Source: Paenibacillus sp. PL2-23
GTDB taxonomy: Bacteria; Bacillota; Bacilli; Paenibacillales; Paenibacillaceae
NCBI RefSeq assembly: GCF_040834005.1
Contig: NZ_CP162129.1
Coordinates: forward strand, 571,501 to 635,500
Length of the DNA: 64,000 nucleotides
Direction: 5' to 3'
The first letter of the stretch is position 1, and each line of letters starts with the position of its first letter. Position numbers and translations under genes: made by a program. The notes beneath the pieces were generated by a model, which was given only the letters and a program-made list of their open reading frames with translations, did not search any database and had not been told where the DNA came from. Shown here piece after piece: positions 1-8,984 of the stretch.

Positions 1-173
1 AAGGCGTTGACCCGGAGCGGGCGATGAATGTGGTGCTGTGGTCCATGGAGGGGCTGGGGGAGCAGGAGCGGCAGAGGCATAAGCTGATGGGCGCCGAGCT
101 CGACGTTGACCGGCTGATGGAGGAATTCGACCGCTATATGGAGCTGTTCAAGCGAAGTTTCTATAAGGAATGA
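1..173 (+). CDS. TetR-family regulator, C-terminal end only (partial)
   Basis: Open from the window edge to TGA at 171-173. The last 56 residues are visible, ending in DRYMELFKRSFYKE, a helical, charged tail of the kind that closes TetR-family ligand domains. The HTH is outside the window, so the family call rests on the tail and on the context: it sits directly before an ABC exporter operon, as TetR repressors of such exporters often do. Its stop overlaps an ATG at 170, and the next gene probably starts 21 bases further on, so the two are co-transcribed. What it binds cannot be told. Confidence 0.5.
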   Translation, partial: GVDPERAMNVVLWSMEGLGEQERQRHKLMGAELDVDRLMEEFDRYMELFKRSFYKE

Positions 174-190
174 ACGGGAGGGCGAAACGT

Positions 191-1090
191 ATGAACGTGA
201 TTGAGCTCAAGGGTCTGACCAAAACGTACGGCGGTGCGAGGGGTATTGCCGATCTAAGCTTTACCGTAGGGCAGGGCGAAATATTCGGCTTTATCGGACC
301 GAACGGCGCGGGCAAATCCACCACGATTAGGACGATGCTGGGATTGATCTATCCCACAAGCGGCAGCGCCAGCATCTTCGGCAAGGACTGCTTGCAGCAT
401 GGACCGGAGATTCGCAAGGAGGTAGGCTATCTGCCCTCCGAGGTGTTCTATTACGATCATATGAAGGTGAAGGACCTGCTGAGCTACTCCGCCAGCTTCT
501 ACGGCAAAGACTGCAGGAAGCGGATGCTGGAGCTGGCGGAACGGATGGAGCTGGATTTGAGCAAAAAAATCGACGACCTGTCGCTGGGCAACAAGAAGAA
601 GGTTGGCATCGTGCAGGGGCTGCTTCATGAGCCGAAGCTGATTATTCTGGATGAGCCGACGAGCGGATTGGACCCGCTGATGCAGCAGCGATTTTTTGAT
701 CTGTTGGAGGAAGAGAACAGGAAGGGCGTTACCATTCTGTTCTCCTCCCATATTCTGAGCGAGGTGCAGCGGCTGTGCGATCGTGTCGCCATCATTAAGG
801 AAGGCCGGCTGATTGCGCTGGAGAGGGTCGCCGAGCTGAAGGGCAGCACCTACAAGAAGATCAAGCTGCAGAGCAAGCCTGGCGCAGAGCCCGTGCCGCC
901 TGCGATTCCAGGGGTGACCGAGTGGAAGGCGGCCCCGAATGGCGAAGCCAGCTTCCTGTACCGAGGAGATATTAACGATATTTTGCGCTGGATTGCCGAT
1001 CTTGAGCTGGTTAACCTGTGGGTGGAGGAGCCGGATCTGGAGGAAATATTTATGCATTACTACGTGTCGCGGGAAGGTGCGGGCGTATGA
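191..1090 (+). CDS. ABC transporter ATP-binding protein (ABC-2 type exporter)
   Basis: A 299-aa ATPase subunit that should power the two permeases that follow. Walker A GPNGAGKST lies near residue 37-45, the signature is the degenerate LSLGN rather than LSGGQ, Walker B is LIILDEPTSGLDP, and the H-loop is SSHIL. The length and the roughly 80-residue C-terminal extension fit the drug, lantibiotic or Nat/bacitracin exporter ATPases. Start at 191 is chosen because GGGAGGGCG sits just upstream; an in-frame ATG at 170 overlaps the previous stop. The end overlaps the next start in ATGA at 1087. The substrate is unknown. Confidence 0.9.
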   Translation: MNVIELKGLTKTYGGARGIADLSFTVGQGEIFGFIGPNGAGKSTTIRTMLGLIYPTSGSASIFGKDCLQHGPEIRKEVGYLPSEVFYYDHMKVKDLLSYSASFYGKDCRKRMLELAERMELDLSKKIDDLSLGNKKKVGIVQGLLHEPKLIILDEPTSGLDPLMQQRFFDLLEEENRKGVTILFSSHILSEVQRLCDRVAIIKEGRLIALERVAELKGSTYKKIKLQSKPGAEPVPPAIPGVTEWKAAPNGEASFLYRGDINDILRWIADLELVNLWVEEPDLEEIFMHYYVSREGAGV

Positions 1091-1884
1091 ACATGTACCG
1101 ACATGAGCTGAGGATGTATCGGAGCAACACCATCCTGTGGATGGTCGCCCTCGTGGGTATCGCAGGCGTATTCATGTCTTTCTATCCTATATTTGCCGCG
1201 GAGGCTGAGCCGTTCAAGGAGCTGCTCCGGTCGATGCCCCAGGAGGTGATGGCGGCATTCGGCCTGCAGATTGACAGCATCACCTCGCTGCTGGGCTTCT
1301 ACTCCTACGTGTGCCTCTATATCTCGTTATTGGGCGCCATTCAGGCGATCCATCTGGGCGCGTCCATGATGTCTGCGGAGACGAGAGCGAAGACGGCGGA
1401 TTTTCTGCTGACCAAGCCGGTGACGCGCGGAGCGGTGCTGCGGTCCAAAGCGTTGGCGGCCCTTACTCTGCTGTGTGTGACGCAGGCCGTATATTTTGCG
1501 GCATCTACAGCCTTGGCTTTCCTCGTCCAGCGTGAAGCGTTCAGCTACACCGCCTTCGCTTTGATTAATGCCTCGCTGCTATTGACGCAGCTGGTGTTCC
1601 TATCGCTCGGCTTTGCGGCGGCTCTTCTGCTTCCCAGGCTGAAGACCGTGCTGCCCTTGTCGCTCGGCGTGGTGTTTTCGTTATTTATGCTGTCGGCCGT
1701 CGGGGCTTCATCGGGCGACGGGGGGCTGAGATATTTGACGCCGTTCCAATATTTCGACAGGATGCACATCGTGTGGCATGAGAGGTATGAGCCGGAGTTT
1801 CTCGTCGCAGGTGCTGCTGTCATCGCGTTATGCGTATGGTTCAGCGTCCTGCGCTGCTTGAAGCGCGATGTTCATGCCAGTTAA
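1087..1884 (+). CDS. ABC-2 type transporter permease
   Basis: A 265-aa integral membrane subunit with about six hydrophobic segments. The first follows MNMYRHELRMYRSN, and a cytoplasmic stretch ETRAKTADFLLTKPVTRGAVL is typical of ABC2_membrane_2 permeases (PF12679-like). Its start codon overlaps the ATPase stop (ATGA), so translation is coupled. The following permease is a paralogue with the same TAEFL.KP.SRARVL motif, so the exporter is probably a heterodimer of permeases plus an ATPase dimer. Substrate not deducible. Confidence 0.85.
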   Translation: MNMYRHELRMYRSNTILWMVALVGIAGVFMSFYPIFAAEAEPFKELLRSMPQEVMAAFGLQIDSITSLLGFYSYVCLYISLLGAIQAIHLGASMMSAETRAKTADFLLTKPVTRGAVLRSKALAALTLLCVTQAVYFAASTALAFLVQREAFSYTAFALINASLLLTQLVFLSLGFAAALLLPRLKTVLPLSLGVVFSLFMLSAVGASSGDGGLRYLTPFQYFDRMHIVWHERYEPEFLVAGAAVIALCVWFSVLRCLKRDVHAS

Positions 1885-1900
1885 GGAGGCGCATCATCTC

Positions 1901-2701
1901 ATGAATATATGGCGAAGAGAAATGAAGGCGAGTCTGAAGCCGTTGCTGATCTGGATGGCTGGTATTGTGGCGATGGTGGGCAGCGGGATGGCCAAGTTCG
2001 CAGGAATGGCGGGCTCCGGGACGGCCATGAGCGAGCTGATGGGCGGTCTGCCGAAGCCGCTGCAGGCGGTATTCGGGCTGAATGGCCTGGACATATCCAC
2101 CGTCATGGGGTATTACGGCATGCTGTATATGTATCTCCTCATCATGGCGGCGGTGCATGCCTCTATGCTGGGGGCGAATGTGCTGGCGAAGGAGGAGCGG
2201 GACAAAACGGCGGAGTTTCTGTTCGTGAAGCCGATCAGCAGAGCGCGAGTGCTGCTGGAGAAGCTGCTGGCCGTTGCCTTGCAGTCGGTGCTGTTTACTG
2301 CCGTGATGGCGGTCAGCTCAATTGCGTTTGTTGCGCCGCATGGGGATGGAGGCGCCGCGGCTGTCGCGGGAGATATATGGCCATTTATGGCGGGAATGCT
2401 GCTGACGCAGTCTATATTTGGGGCAGCGGGGCTGGCCATCGCCGCATCGTCAAGCCATCCGCAGCGGGCCGTCGGGGCGTCCGCAGGCGTCATGCTGCTG
2501 GCGTTTCTGCTGTCGGTCGTCATCGACATGAGCGGGAGACTGGAGGCGGCGGGCTATTTGACGCCATTCCAATATTTTGCGGCGGAACGGCTTCTGGGGG
2601 AAGGGCTTGAGCTGAGATTTATTGTCCTATCCCTGGGCATAGCGCTGGCGTCTATTACCGTGGCTTTCCTTCGTTACGGACGCAGGGATATGCGATTGTA
2701 A
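1901..2701 (+). CDS. ABC-2 type transporter permease, second subunit
   Basis: A 266-aa membrane protein paralogous to the preceding permease: both carry the KTAEFL(F/L)(V/T)KP(I/V)(S/T)RA(R)VL loop after the second membrane segment and a L-TPFQYF(A/D) motif near the end. Start at 1901 has AAGGAGGCG eight bases upstream; an in-frame ATG at 1868 would overlap the previous gene and lacks a ribosome site. It is the last gene of the exporter operon and a terminator hairpin follows. Confidence 0.85.
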   Translation: MNIWRREMKASLKPLLIWMAGIVAMVGSGMAKFAGMAGSGTAMSELMGGLPKPLQAVFGLNGLDISTVMGYYGMLYMYLLIMAAVHASMLGANVLAKEERDKTAEFLFVKPISRARVLLEKLLAVALQSVLFTAVMAVSSIAFVAPHGDGGAAAVAGDIWPFMAGMLLTQSIFGAAGLAIAASSSHPQRAVGASAGVMLLAFLLSVVIDMSGRLEAAGYLTPFQYFAAERLLGEGLELRFIVLSLGIALASITVAFLRYGRRDMRL

Positions 2702-2715
2702 ATTGGAAATGGAGA

Positions 2716-2738
2716 GGTCGCCGAATGGCGGCCTTTTT
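2716..2738 (+). terminator. Rho-independent terminator of the exporter operon
   Basis: GGTCGCC-GAAT-GGCGGCC (one G-T pair) followed by TTTTT, starting 15 bases after the permease stop. Confidence 0.75.
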
Positions 2739-2813
2739 GGCGTAGGAATGGGGGTTTGGGGTTTTATAAAGCTGGAATGAATAACTTTTATTGGAAAATG
2801 GTATGTTATGAAA

Positions 2814-2885
2814 GCGGCGTGAGGAACGAAGCTCTTCATACCAAGGACGTTGCTCGTCCCCGGGCAAGCCAGGGGATATCGCCGC
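2814..2885 (+). other. Possible structured leader before the small membrane protein gene
   Basis: GCGGCG at 2814-2819 can pair with CGCCGC at 2880-2885, closing a 60-base interior that holds GGACG-N5-CGTCC (2845-2859) and a competing CCCC/GGGG pair. It matches no riboswitch class I know. It could be a 5' UTR fold or chance in GC-rich DNA. Confidence 0.25.
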
Positions 2886-2922
2886 CAAAAGCTCGACAAG
2901 CAGAAGTGGGTGAAAGGGTAGG

Positions 2923-3384
2923 ATGAGAACATGCAGCCGCGCAGAAGCGATTCTCTGGAGTATTGCGTTTCCCGGATTCGGCCAACTGTTGAATGGTCGT
3001 TACATTAAGGGATTGCTGCTCGTCGCATTGGAATTCGTCATTAATGATCAAGCTCGTCTCAATCAGCTTATTATGAATAGCTTTCATGGAGATATAACAC
3101 GGGCGATTGCCGATACCGATTACCAATGGCTGTTGTTCTATCCCTGCATTTATATGTTCGCGATTTGGGATGCCTACAGGGATGCGGGAGGCGGACAGTC
3201 GCCGTATGCCGTTGTGCCCGTTGTGTTCGGAGCATACTTCGGGACGATCGGCGTCATCTACTCCAGCAACTGGGCAGGCGCCATGTTCCTGGGACTGGCC
3301 GGCATGCTGGTCGGCTTGGGCGTCGGCCAGGTGATCAAATGGCTTCTGACCCGCCGGAGCTTGGGGGATCTGACTCGATCTTAG
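2923..3384 (+). CDS. Small multipass membrane protein, function unknown
   Basis: 153 aa with about four hydrophobic segments. The N-terminus, AILWSIAFPGFGQLLNGRYIKG, has the proline/glycine pattern (P-G-x-G-Q-x-x-N-G-x-x-x-K-G) seen in TM2-like and DUF5683-like membrane proteins, but the paired second TM2 helix is not clear. GGGTAGG precedes the ATG. It stands alone between the exporter terminator and a convergent amidase gene. No enzymatic residues stand out. Confidence 0.7.
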   Translation: MRTCSRAEAILWSIAFPGFGQLLNGRYIKGLLLVALEFVINDQARLNQLIMNSFHGDITRAIADTDYQWLLFYPCIYMFAIWDAYRDAGGGQSPYAVVPVVFGAYFGTIGVIYSSNWAGAMFLGLAGMLVGLGVGQVIKWLLTRRSLGDLTRS

Positions 3385-3420
3385 GTGATTGGGGCGCCGA
3401 ACGCCCTTCCCCAGACGAAG

Positions 3421-4686
3421 CTAGCTCGTGTGGAGTCGCGCGCCGGCGAGCCGTAGCCACTCCAGCAGGCGAAGATCCGTTCCCCGAGCCGCGATAAAGC
3501 TGAGCCCAATCGGCAGGCCGCCCTCGCCGACAAGCGGGAGCGTGGCTTGCGGCAGCCCGGCCAGCCCGGCGCCGCAGCATAGCTGCAGCGTCTGCATGCG
3601 CCGCTGCTCAACCTCCGCGCCGCTGCCGTTCAGCAGCGGCGCGATCGACGGCGCGGTAGGCGCGACGATGAGCGTCGACTCGTCTAATAACGCGTCCATA
3701 CGGCTTGCGGCAGCTTGGCGTACGTGTGATGCAACAAGCTGCTCCTCGCTGCTAATGGCAGCAGCCCATTGGAAGCGCTCTGCGATGCCTGGTCCGAAGC
3801 GTGGCTGCACGGAGGTTACCCATTCGCCATGCTGCGACCATATTTCCGCTCCTTGCAGCGTGCGGAACGCGTTCATCCAGGTGCTTAGGCCCTCCGGTGC
3901 AAGGGTCAATTCAGCTCTGTTAGGCGCGAGCTCGCGGAGGATGGGCAAGCAGGCGGCTAACGTATCGCGAGTATGTCCATCCGCCAATGCCCACATATCC
4001 ATAGGGAGCAGGAGCCGCTTGAACCCGAGCTCGCTGTCGGCGATTGGTCCATCCGCCCCCCTTAGCCGTTCTGAGGGGGATAGGGCCTCCGTCTCCGTCT
4101 CCGGCTTCGTCGCCGTCGTCGCTCCTGAACCAAGCAGCACACGGCCCACCCGCAGCATCGTTTCCGGCTCGCGCGCCATCCAGCCGACCGTGTCGAAGCT
4201 CGGCGCAAGGGGGATCAGTCCGTCGGTGCTGACCGCGCCATGCGTTGGGCGAATGCCGTATACGCCGCAATACGCGGCAGGCACGCGTACCGAGCCTCCC
4301 GTGTCCGTGCCGACGGCGAAGTCGGCGAGTCCGGCTGCCGCCACTACGGCAGAGCCGCTTGAGGAGCCGCCTGGAATTCGTCCCGGCGCGCTCGGATTGC
4401 GCGGCGTTCCATAATGGGCATTCTCCCCGTTAATGCTGTACATCAGCTCATCCGTCATTGTCGTTCCTCTCAAGCGCGCGCCGCTCTCTAGCAGCCGCTC
4501 GATGACAGCGGCATGACGGGAGGCGGGGCCATGCGTGCGCAGCCAATCTGGATTGCCTGCGCCCGCCGTCTTACCCGCGATGTGGAACACGTCTTTGACC
4601 GCGAAGGCGAGTCCGCTCAGAGGTCCTCTCGCGGCAGCCTCAATGATCAGGCTTTCGTTCACATAGGCGTTCCATACATCATTCAT
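3421..4686 (-). CDS. Amidase, amidase-signature family
   Basis: A 421-aa hydrolase of the amidase-signature family (GatA/AtzE-like). The Ser-Ser-Lys triad is visible: Lys in FAVKDVF near residue 30, Ser in GGSSSGSAVVAAAG, and Ser in GTDTGGSVRVPAA. Start at 4686 follows GAGGGAGGACGACAGGG; longer in-frame starts would run into the upstream gene. It lies 25 bases after the gamma-glutamyltransferase stop, so the two form an operon that likely hydrolyses small amide or gamma-glutamyl compounds in series. It is not a GatA subunit, since no gatB/gatC is nearby. Substrate unknown. Confidence 0.85.
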   Translation of the reverse strand: MNDVWNAYVNESLIIEAAARGPLSGLAFAVKDVFHIAGKTAGAGNPDWLRTHGPASRHAAVIERLLESGARLRGTTMTDELMYSINGENAHYGTPRNPSAPGRIPGGSSSGSAVVAAAGLADFAVGTDTGGSVRVPAAYCGVYGIRPTHGAVSTDGLIPLAPSFDTVGWMAREPETMLRVGRVLLGSGATTATKPETETEALSPSERLRGADGPIADSELGFKRLLLPMDMWALADGHTRDTLAACLPILRELAPNRAELTLAPEGLSTWMNAFRTLQGAEIWSQHGEWVTSVQPRFGPGIAERFQWAAAISSEEQLVASHVRQAAASRMDALLDESTLIVAPTAPSIAPLLNGSGAEVEQRRMQTLQLCCGAGLAGLPQATLPLVGEGGLPIGLSFIAARGTDLRLLEWLRLAGARLHTS

Positions 4687-4711
4687 CCCTGTCGTCCTCC
4701 CTCGTTCCCAT

Positions 4712-6292
4712 TCACCAGCCAATCGCTCCGCCGTCGCTGCGGGGGTCCGCTCCCCCTTGCAGGAACCCGTGCTCATCCCGGCGGATCGCGCAGGCATGCC
4801 CCATAATGCCGTCGAAGTCTGCAACCTGACGCACGGCATGGCCGGCTGCTGCCAGCCGTCGCGCCACGTCGGCGTCGATACGGCCCTCCAGCTTAAGCTC
4901 CTGCGTCGGCTCGCCCCATGTTCGTCCCCACACCCAGCGGGGCTCGTGGATGGCCTGCTGCGGATTCATGCCGTAATCCACCATCCGCGTGAAGAGGGCC
5001 GTCTGCGTCTGGGGCTGTCCTTCGCCGCCCTGCGTGCCATATAGAATCGAAGGCTTGCCATCCACGCATGACATCGCGGGCATAAGCGTATGGAAGGTCC
5101 GTTTGAACGGCTGGAGCCGGTTGACATGGCCGGGATTAAGCGAGAAGAAGGAGCCGCGGTTCTGCAGCAGAATGCCGGTATCGCCTGCCACGACGCCGGA
5201 CCCGAATTCGAAGTACAGGCTCTGGATAAAAGAAACCGCATTCCCTTCCCCGTCCACAACGGCCGCGTAAGCTGTGTCGGTGCCGAGCGGCTTCGACGCG
5301 ATCTCTGCCGCCCGGTCGAGGCGAATGGAGTCCGCCAGCTCGGCGGCGTAGCTCTTGGAGAGCAGGCGGCCCAGCGGAATATCGGCGAAATCCGGGTCCG
5401 TCAGATAGGCGTTGCGGTCGCGGAAGCTAAGCTTCAGCGCTTCTACGCACAGCTGATAATATTCGTATGAGCCGTGCTCCACCGTCGAGAGATCAACATG
5501 CTCCAGAATCTGCAGCGCCAGGATGCCGGAGAAGCCCTGCGAATTCGGCGGCATCTGGTACAGCGTATGCCCCCTGTAGGAGCCGGAGATGGGCTCGACC
5601 CAGTCCCCCTGATGATCGGCCAGATCGTCTAACGTCAGCAATCCGCCGTTCTTCAGCAGGAAGGATGCGATCTCCTTCGCGGTATCCCCTTTATAAAATT
5701 CATCCCGTCCATGCTCCGCAATTCGCTTAAGCGTCCGCGCCATCGCCAATTGCCTGAATCGTTCGCCCGGAGCGGGCGGCTTGCCGCCGGGCAGATAGAT
5801 GGCCGCTGTCTCCGCCATTGCGCCCAGCACGCCCGCATGCTGCGAGGCGTTCGAGAATTGGTCGCGCGTCATGGCGAAGCCGTGCTGGGCGTAATGGATG
5901 GCGGGTGCGAGAAGCTCGCCCCAGCCGAGCTTCCCGTACCGGCTGTGAACGGCATGCCAGCCATCTACCATGCCCGGAACCGTCACGATGCTTCGAATGC
6001 CGCGCCTCGGAATTTCATTCACGTCAGCGTAAGCCTGCAGGCCCGCGGCATAACCCGAGCGGCCGCTGGCGTTGTAGCCCCGGACAGCGCCTTCGCCTTG
6101 ATGATAGGTCAACCAGAAGGAGTCGCCGCCCATGCTTGTCATATGGGGATAGACGACGGCAAGGCAGGCGCTGATCGCTACGGCCGCGTCAAATGCATTG
6201 CCGCCCCTCTCCAGTATGCGCGCTCCCGCGGCGCTTGCCAGCACGTGAGGGCTGACGACCATGGTTTCGCCGCCGATGACCGGTTGGTTCAT
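4712..6292 (-). CDS. ywrD: Gamma-glutamyltransferase-like enzyme (YwrD type)
   Basis: A 526-aa Ntn-hydrolase of the gamma-glutamyltranspeptidase family, close in length to B. subtilis YwrD. The conserved N-terminus MVVSPHVLASAAGARILERGG and PHMTSMGGDSF are present, and the self-cleavage nucleophile aligns with Thr340 in GTDTAYAAVVDGEGNAVS. The usual Thr-Thr pair is Thr-Ala here. There is no signal peptide, so it is probably cytoplasmic. Start 6292 is preceded by TAGGAGTGATCTAC; a longer form from 6367 (AAGGAAGGTG upstream) is possible. It is divergent from the Lrp regulator, which may control it. Confidence 0.87.
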   Translation of the reverse strand: MNQPVIGGETMVVSPHVLASAAGARILERGGNAFDAAVAISACLAVVYPHMTSMGGDSFWLTYHQGEGAVRGYNASGRSGYAAGLQAYADVNEIPRRGIRSIVTVPGMVDGWHAVHSRYGKLGWGELLAPAIHYAQHGFAMTRDQFSNASQHAGVLGAMAETAAIYLPGGKPPAPGERFRQLAMARTLKRIAEHGRDEFYKGDTAKEIASFLLKNGGLLTLDDLADHQGDWVEPISGSYRGHTLYQMPPNSQGFSGILALQILEHVDLSTVEHGSYEYYQLCVEALKLSFRDRNAYLTDPDFADIPLGRLLSKSYAAELADSIRLDRAAEIASKPLGTDTAYAAVVDGEGNAVSFIQSLYFEFGSGVVAGDTGILLQNRGSFFSLNPGHVNRLQPFKRTFHTLMPAMSCVDGKPSILYGTQGGEGQPQTQTALFTRMVDYGMNPQQAIHEPRWVWGRTWGEPTQELKLEGRIDADVARRLAAAGHAVRQVADFDGIMGHACAIRRDEHGFLQGGADPRSDGGAIGW

Positions 6293-6448
6293 GTAGATCA
6301 CTCCTATGTGAAGCGCGCGGCTTCTATATGTGGAAGGATAGATGACATTGAATCTTGGCTTTAACATAACACCTTCCTTGTGAAGTCGCAATACAAAAGT
6401 AAGAAAATATAACAGAAGTGATTGAAAACGTATGAATTCAAGTTTATG

Positions 6449-6474
6449 ATATGACATATCGTAATCATATGATT
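6449..6474. promoter_or_regulatory. Palindromes in the GGT/Lrp divergent promoter region
   Basis: The 237-base AT-rich gap between the divergent genes contains GATAT-GAC-ATATC (6449-6461) next to the perfect 12-base palindrome AATCATATGATT (6463-6474). They are candidate binding sites for the adjacent Lrp regulator; this is inference from position. Confidence 0.4.
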
Positions 6475-6529
6475 TGTTTTATTTTCTAAATGACAGTTTG
6501 GTTGCAGTGTTGAGCGGAGGGGTCGGAGG

Positions 6530-7012
6530 GTGAAGGAACATATGGAGCATCTATCAAAGCCGATTGAAATTGATGAGGTGGATCGGAAAATTATTAAGGA
6601 ATTGAATATGAACGGAAGAATTTCTTACACGGATTTGGCCAAGGAAATCGGCTTGTCGAGGGTGGCCGTTCAGGCGCGGGTGAACGCCTTGATGGAAGCG
6701 GGCGTCATCGAGCGATTCACGGCGGTCATCAACCCGGAGAAGATCGGCATCGCGGTGTCGGCTTTTTTCAATGTGGAGGTGGAGCCGAAGCATCTGCACG
6801 CGGTAGCGGACCGGCTGGCGGACGAACCGTACGTGACGAGCCTGTATCATATGACGGGTCCGAGCAAGCTGCATATGCATGGATTGTTCCGCGACAACGC
6901 GGAGATGGAGCGATTCATGCGAGAAACGTTGTACGTGCTGCCGGGCATTACGGATGTGGATTGTCAGCTGCTGATCAACCGGTATAAGAGCCGGATGGGA
7001 ATGAGGTTGTAA
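6530..7012 (+). CDS. Lrp/AsnC-family transcriptional regulator
   Basis: 160 aa: an N-terminal winged HTH ([35 protein letters not shown], about residues 13-48) followed by an alpha/beta RAM ligand domain. GTG start at 6530 follows GGAGGGG at 7 bases; an ATG at 6542 is an alternative. It is divergent from the GGT-amidase operon and lies 3 bases before the first transporter gene, so it is likely a local, amino-acid-responsive switch for both directions. Confidence 0.9.
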   Translation: MKEHMEHLSKPIEIDEVDRKIIKELNMNGRISYTDLAKEIGLSRVAVQARVNALMEAGVIERFTAVINPEKIGIAVSAFFNVEVEPKHLHAVADRLADEPYVTSLYHMTGPSKLHMHGLFRDNAEMERFMRETLYVLPGITDVDCQLLINRYKSRMGMRL

Positions 7013-7015
7013 GCG

Positions 7016-7684
7016 ATGGGAGAGACGAGCTCGGGTAATGCCTACATGCAGCTGTCATGGGCGATGATGAAGACGGGGGTGCTGGGGTACGGCGGCGGTC
7101 CGTCGGTCATTCCGCTGATCCGCTACGAGGCGGTAACGCATTACAAGTGGCTGAATGACGAGGAATTCGGCGAAATATTGGCGCTGGCCAACGCACTGCC
7201 GGGCCCAATCGCGACCAAGATGGCGGCGTATCTCGGTTATCACAAGAAGGGCGTGCTGGGGGCGACGGTATCTGTGCTTGCTCATATTGTCCCGTCTGGC
7301 ATTGCGATGATTGTGCTGCTGTCGGCGGTGCAATGGCTCAGCGGCTCGGCGATCGTGCAGGGCATGATCGGGGCGGTTATTCCCGTCATCGCGGTCATGC
7401 TGGGCGTGATGGCGTACGAATTTGGCGAAAAAGCGGTGAAAGGGCTAGGCCTCTATCTGGGGATCGGCTTCTTCGCCCTGGCGTTTGGCCTGTTGCAGCT
7501 CGTGCAGCTTCATCCGGCGATTGTCATCATAATGTTTCTGGGATATGGAGCCTTCCATATGCGCGCGTCGGCGGCCTGGAAGCGGAGGCGCGAGGAACGC
7601 CGAGAAGGGAATAATCCCTCTGAACGGGATAATCAGAGTGATCAGGATCATCGGAATGATACATCTGTAAGGGAGGAGGGGTGA
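7016..7684 (+). CDS. Chromate transporter-type (CHR) short protein, subunit 1
   Basis: 222 aa, one half of a split CHR (ChrA-like) transporter. Family motifs are GYGGGPSVIPLIRYEAV near the N-terminus and LANALPGPIATKMAAYLGY. About five to six membrane segments are followed by a 45-residue hydrophilic, Arg/Asp-rich tail. Short CHR proteins act as pairs and the partner follows after 3 bases. The family exports chromate or sulfate-like anions, but this pair sits behind an Lrp regulator and near amino-acid enzymes, so another anion is possible. Confidence 0.85.
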   Translation: MGETSSGNAYMQLSWAMMKTGVLGYGGGPSVIPLIRYEAVTHYKWLNDEEFGEILALANALPGPIATKMAAYLGYHKKGVLGATVSVLAHIVPSGIAMIVLLSAVQWLSGSAIVQGMIGAVIPVIAVMLGVMAYEFGEKAVKGLGLYLGIGFFALAFGLLQLVQLHPAIVIIMFLGYGAFHMRASAAWKRRREERREGNNPSERDNQSDQDHRNDTSVREEG

Positions 7685-7687
7685 CGA

Positions 7688-8239
7688 ATGGATGTGATGG
7701 AATGGCTGTGGCTGCTCATCGGCTTCTTCATCGCCAACGTGCTGGGGTACGGAGGCGGTCCCGCCTCGATTCCCCTTATGTACCGGGAGATCGTAACGAA
7801 CCACGCTTGGGCGACGCCGGAGGAGTTCTCCAACATTCTGGCGCTCGGCAACGCGCTGCCCGGCCCCATCGCCACGAAGATCGCGGCGTTCGTCGGGTAC
7901 GACGTCGGCGGCTGGATCGGCGCAATCGTCGCGCTGGCCGCTACGATCGTGCCGTCGGCTGCGGCGCTAATTATTCTGCTGAACATCCTGCAGAAGCATC
8001 GCCAGTCGCCGATCGTGAAGGGGATGACGCTGCTCGTGCAGCCGGTCATCGCCATTATGATGCTGGTGCTGACCTGGCAGATGGGCGAATCCGCCGTGGA
8101 GTCGATCGGCTGGCTGCAGTCGCTCATCATTGCTGCAATCGCCTTCTGGCTGATGCAATTCCGCAGGGTGCATCCCGCCATTGTGATCGTGGCAGCGTTC
8201 GCTTATGGCGGCATTGTTATTCCTGTGTTGCCGGCTTGA
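7688..8239 (+). CDS. Chromate transporter-type (CHR) short protein, subunit 2
   Basis: 183 aa, partner of the preceding CHR protein, with the matching motifs GYGGGPASIPLMYREIV and LGNALPGPIATKIAAFVGY. GGGAGGAGGGG precedes the ATG. Paired short CHR proteins are thought to insert in opposite orientations to make one antiporter. It ends convergently with the next ABC gene, with only 15 bases between the stops. Confidence 0.85.
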   Translation: MDVMEWLWLLIGFFIANVLGYGGGPASIPLMYREIVTNHAWATPEEFSNILALGNALPGPIATKIAAFVGYDVGGWIGAIVALAATIVPSAAALIILLNILQKHRQSPIVKGMTLLVQPVIAIMMLVLTWQMGESAVESIGWLQSLIIAAIAFWLMQFRRVHPAIVIVAAFAYGGIVIPVLPA

Positions 8240-8254
8240 GCCCCTGGGATGGAG

Positions 8255-8968
8255 TTAGCCGGGGAGAAAACGCCGATAGCGCTCCTCGTCATACCCGGAC
8301 GCTTCGGCTAGCAGCTGCTCCAGCGTCATTCCGCGAGCATGAAGCTCGTCGATGGCAAGATCCGCGCGGATGCGGCCGCCATGCATGACGATGGCTCGGT
8401 CGATGATATGCTCAATCTCGTCCGCCAGATGCGTTGAGATCAGAAAGGTCTCGTCCTCCTTCAGACTCGTGACCATCAGCTTCAGGAAGTCCCGCCTGGC
8501 GAACACGTCCTTTCCTTGGAACGGCTCATCCATCAGAATCAGCTTCGCGCCCTTGGAGAAGCCCGCGCATATCTCCAGCTTGGAGCGCTGGCCCCGGGAC
8601 ATCTTGCTAACCTTGATCCGGTCATTCAGCTCAAAGAAGTCAAGCAGTTGCTCATACCGCACTCGGTCGAATCGGGGGTAGAAGTCCGCGAGGAATTCGG
8701 CGAACTCGGCCGCATTCATGTCGGCGGGGATGCTGCCTTCTTCGGTGATGTAGGCGACTTCCGCATATTGCTCCCGGATTGGCCGGCCGTTCCAGGCTAC
8801 GCTGCCCTGCTCCAGCTCCGTTAATCCCATGATGGCCTTAAGCAGTGTAGTCTTGCCGGCGCCATTGGGGCCGAGCAGGCCGACGATGGCTCCTCTCTGT
8901 ACGGTTAAGGCTCCCACGGACATAGAAGCGTGTTTGTACATGATGAACAAGTCACTCAGCTCCAGCAT
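8255..8968 (-). CDS. ABC transporter ATP-binding protein (YtrB-like)
   Basis: A 237-aa ATPase with Walker A LLGPNGAGKTT near residue 32-42, a degenerate signature (MSRGQRSKLE), Walker B LILMDEPFQGKD and H-loop ISTHL. The unusual signature and short length resemble the YtrB/YtrE-type ATPases of GntR(YtrA)-controlled operons. Start is preceded by AGAGGAGAGG. It is the last gene of the operon GntR, permease, extracytoplasmic protein, ATPase, and should energise the permease. Confidence 0.88.
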   Translation of the reverse strand: MLELSDLFIMYKHASMSVGALTVQRGAIVGLLGPNGAGKTTLLKAIMGLTELEQGSVAWNGRPIREQYAEVAYITEEGSIPADMNAAEFAEFLADFYPRFDRVRYEQLLDFFELNDRIKVSKMSRGQRSKLEICAGFSKGAKLILMDEPFQGKDVFARRDFLKLMVTSLKEDETFLISTHLADEIEHIIDRAIVMHGGRIRADLAIDELHARGMTLEQLLAEASGYDEERYRRFLPG

Positions 8969-8984
8969 CTCGCCTCTCCTCTCT

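Noticed and set aside
4712..6457. GGT start at 6457 (581 aa)
   Set aside because: The extra N-terminus has no ribosome site and no family similarity; 6292 gives the usual length.
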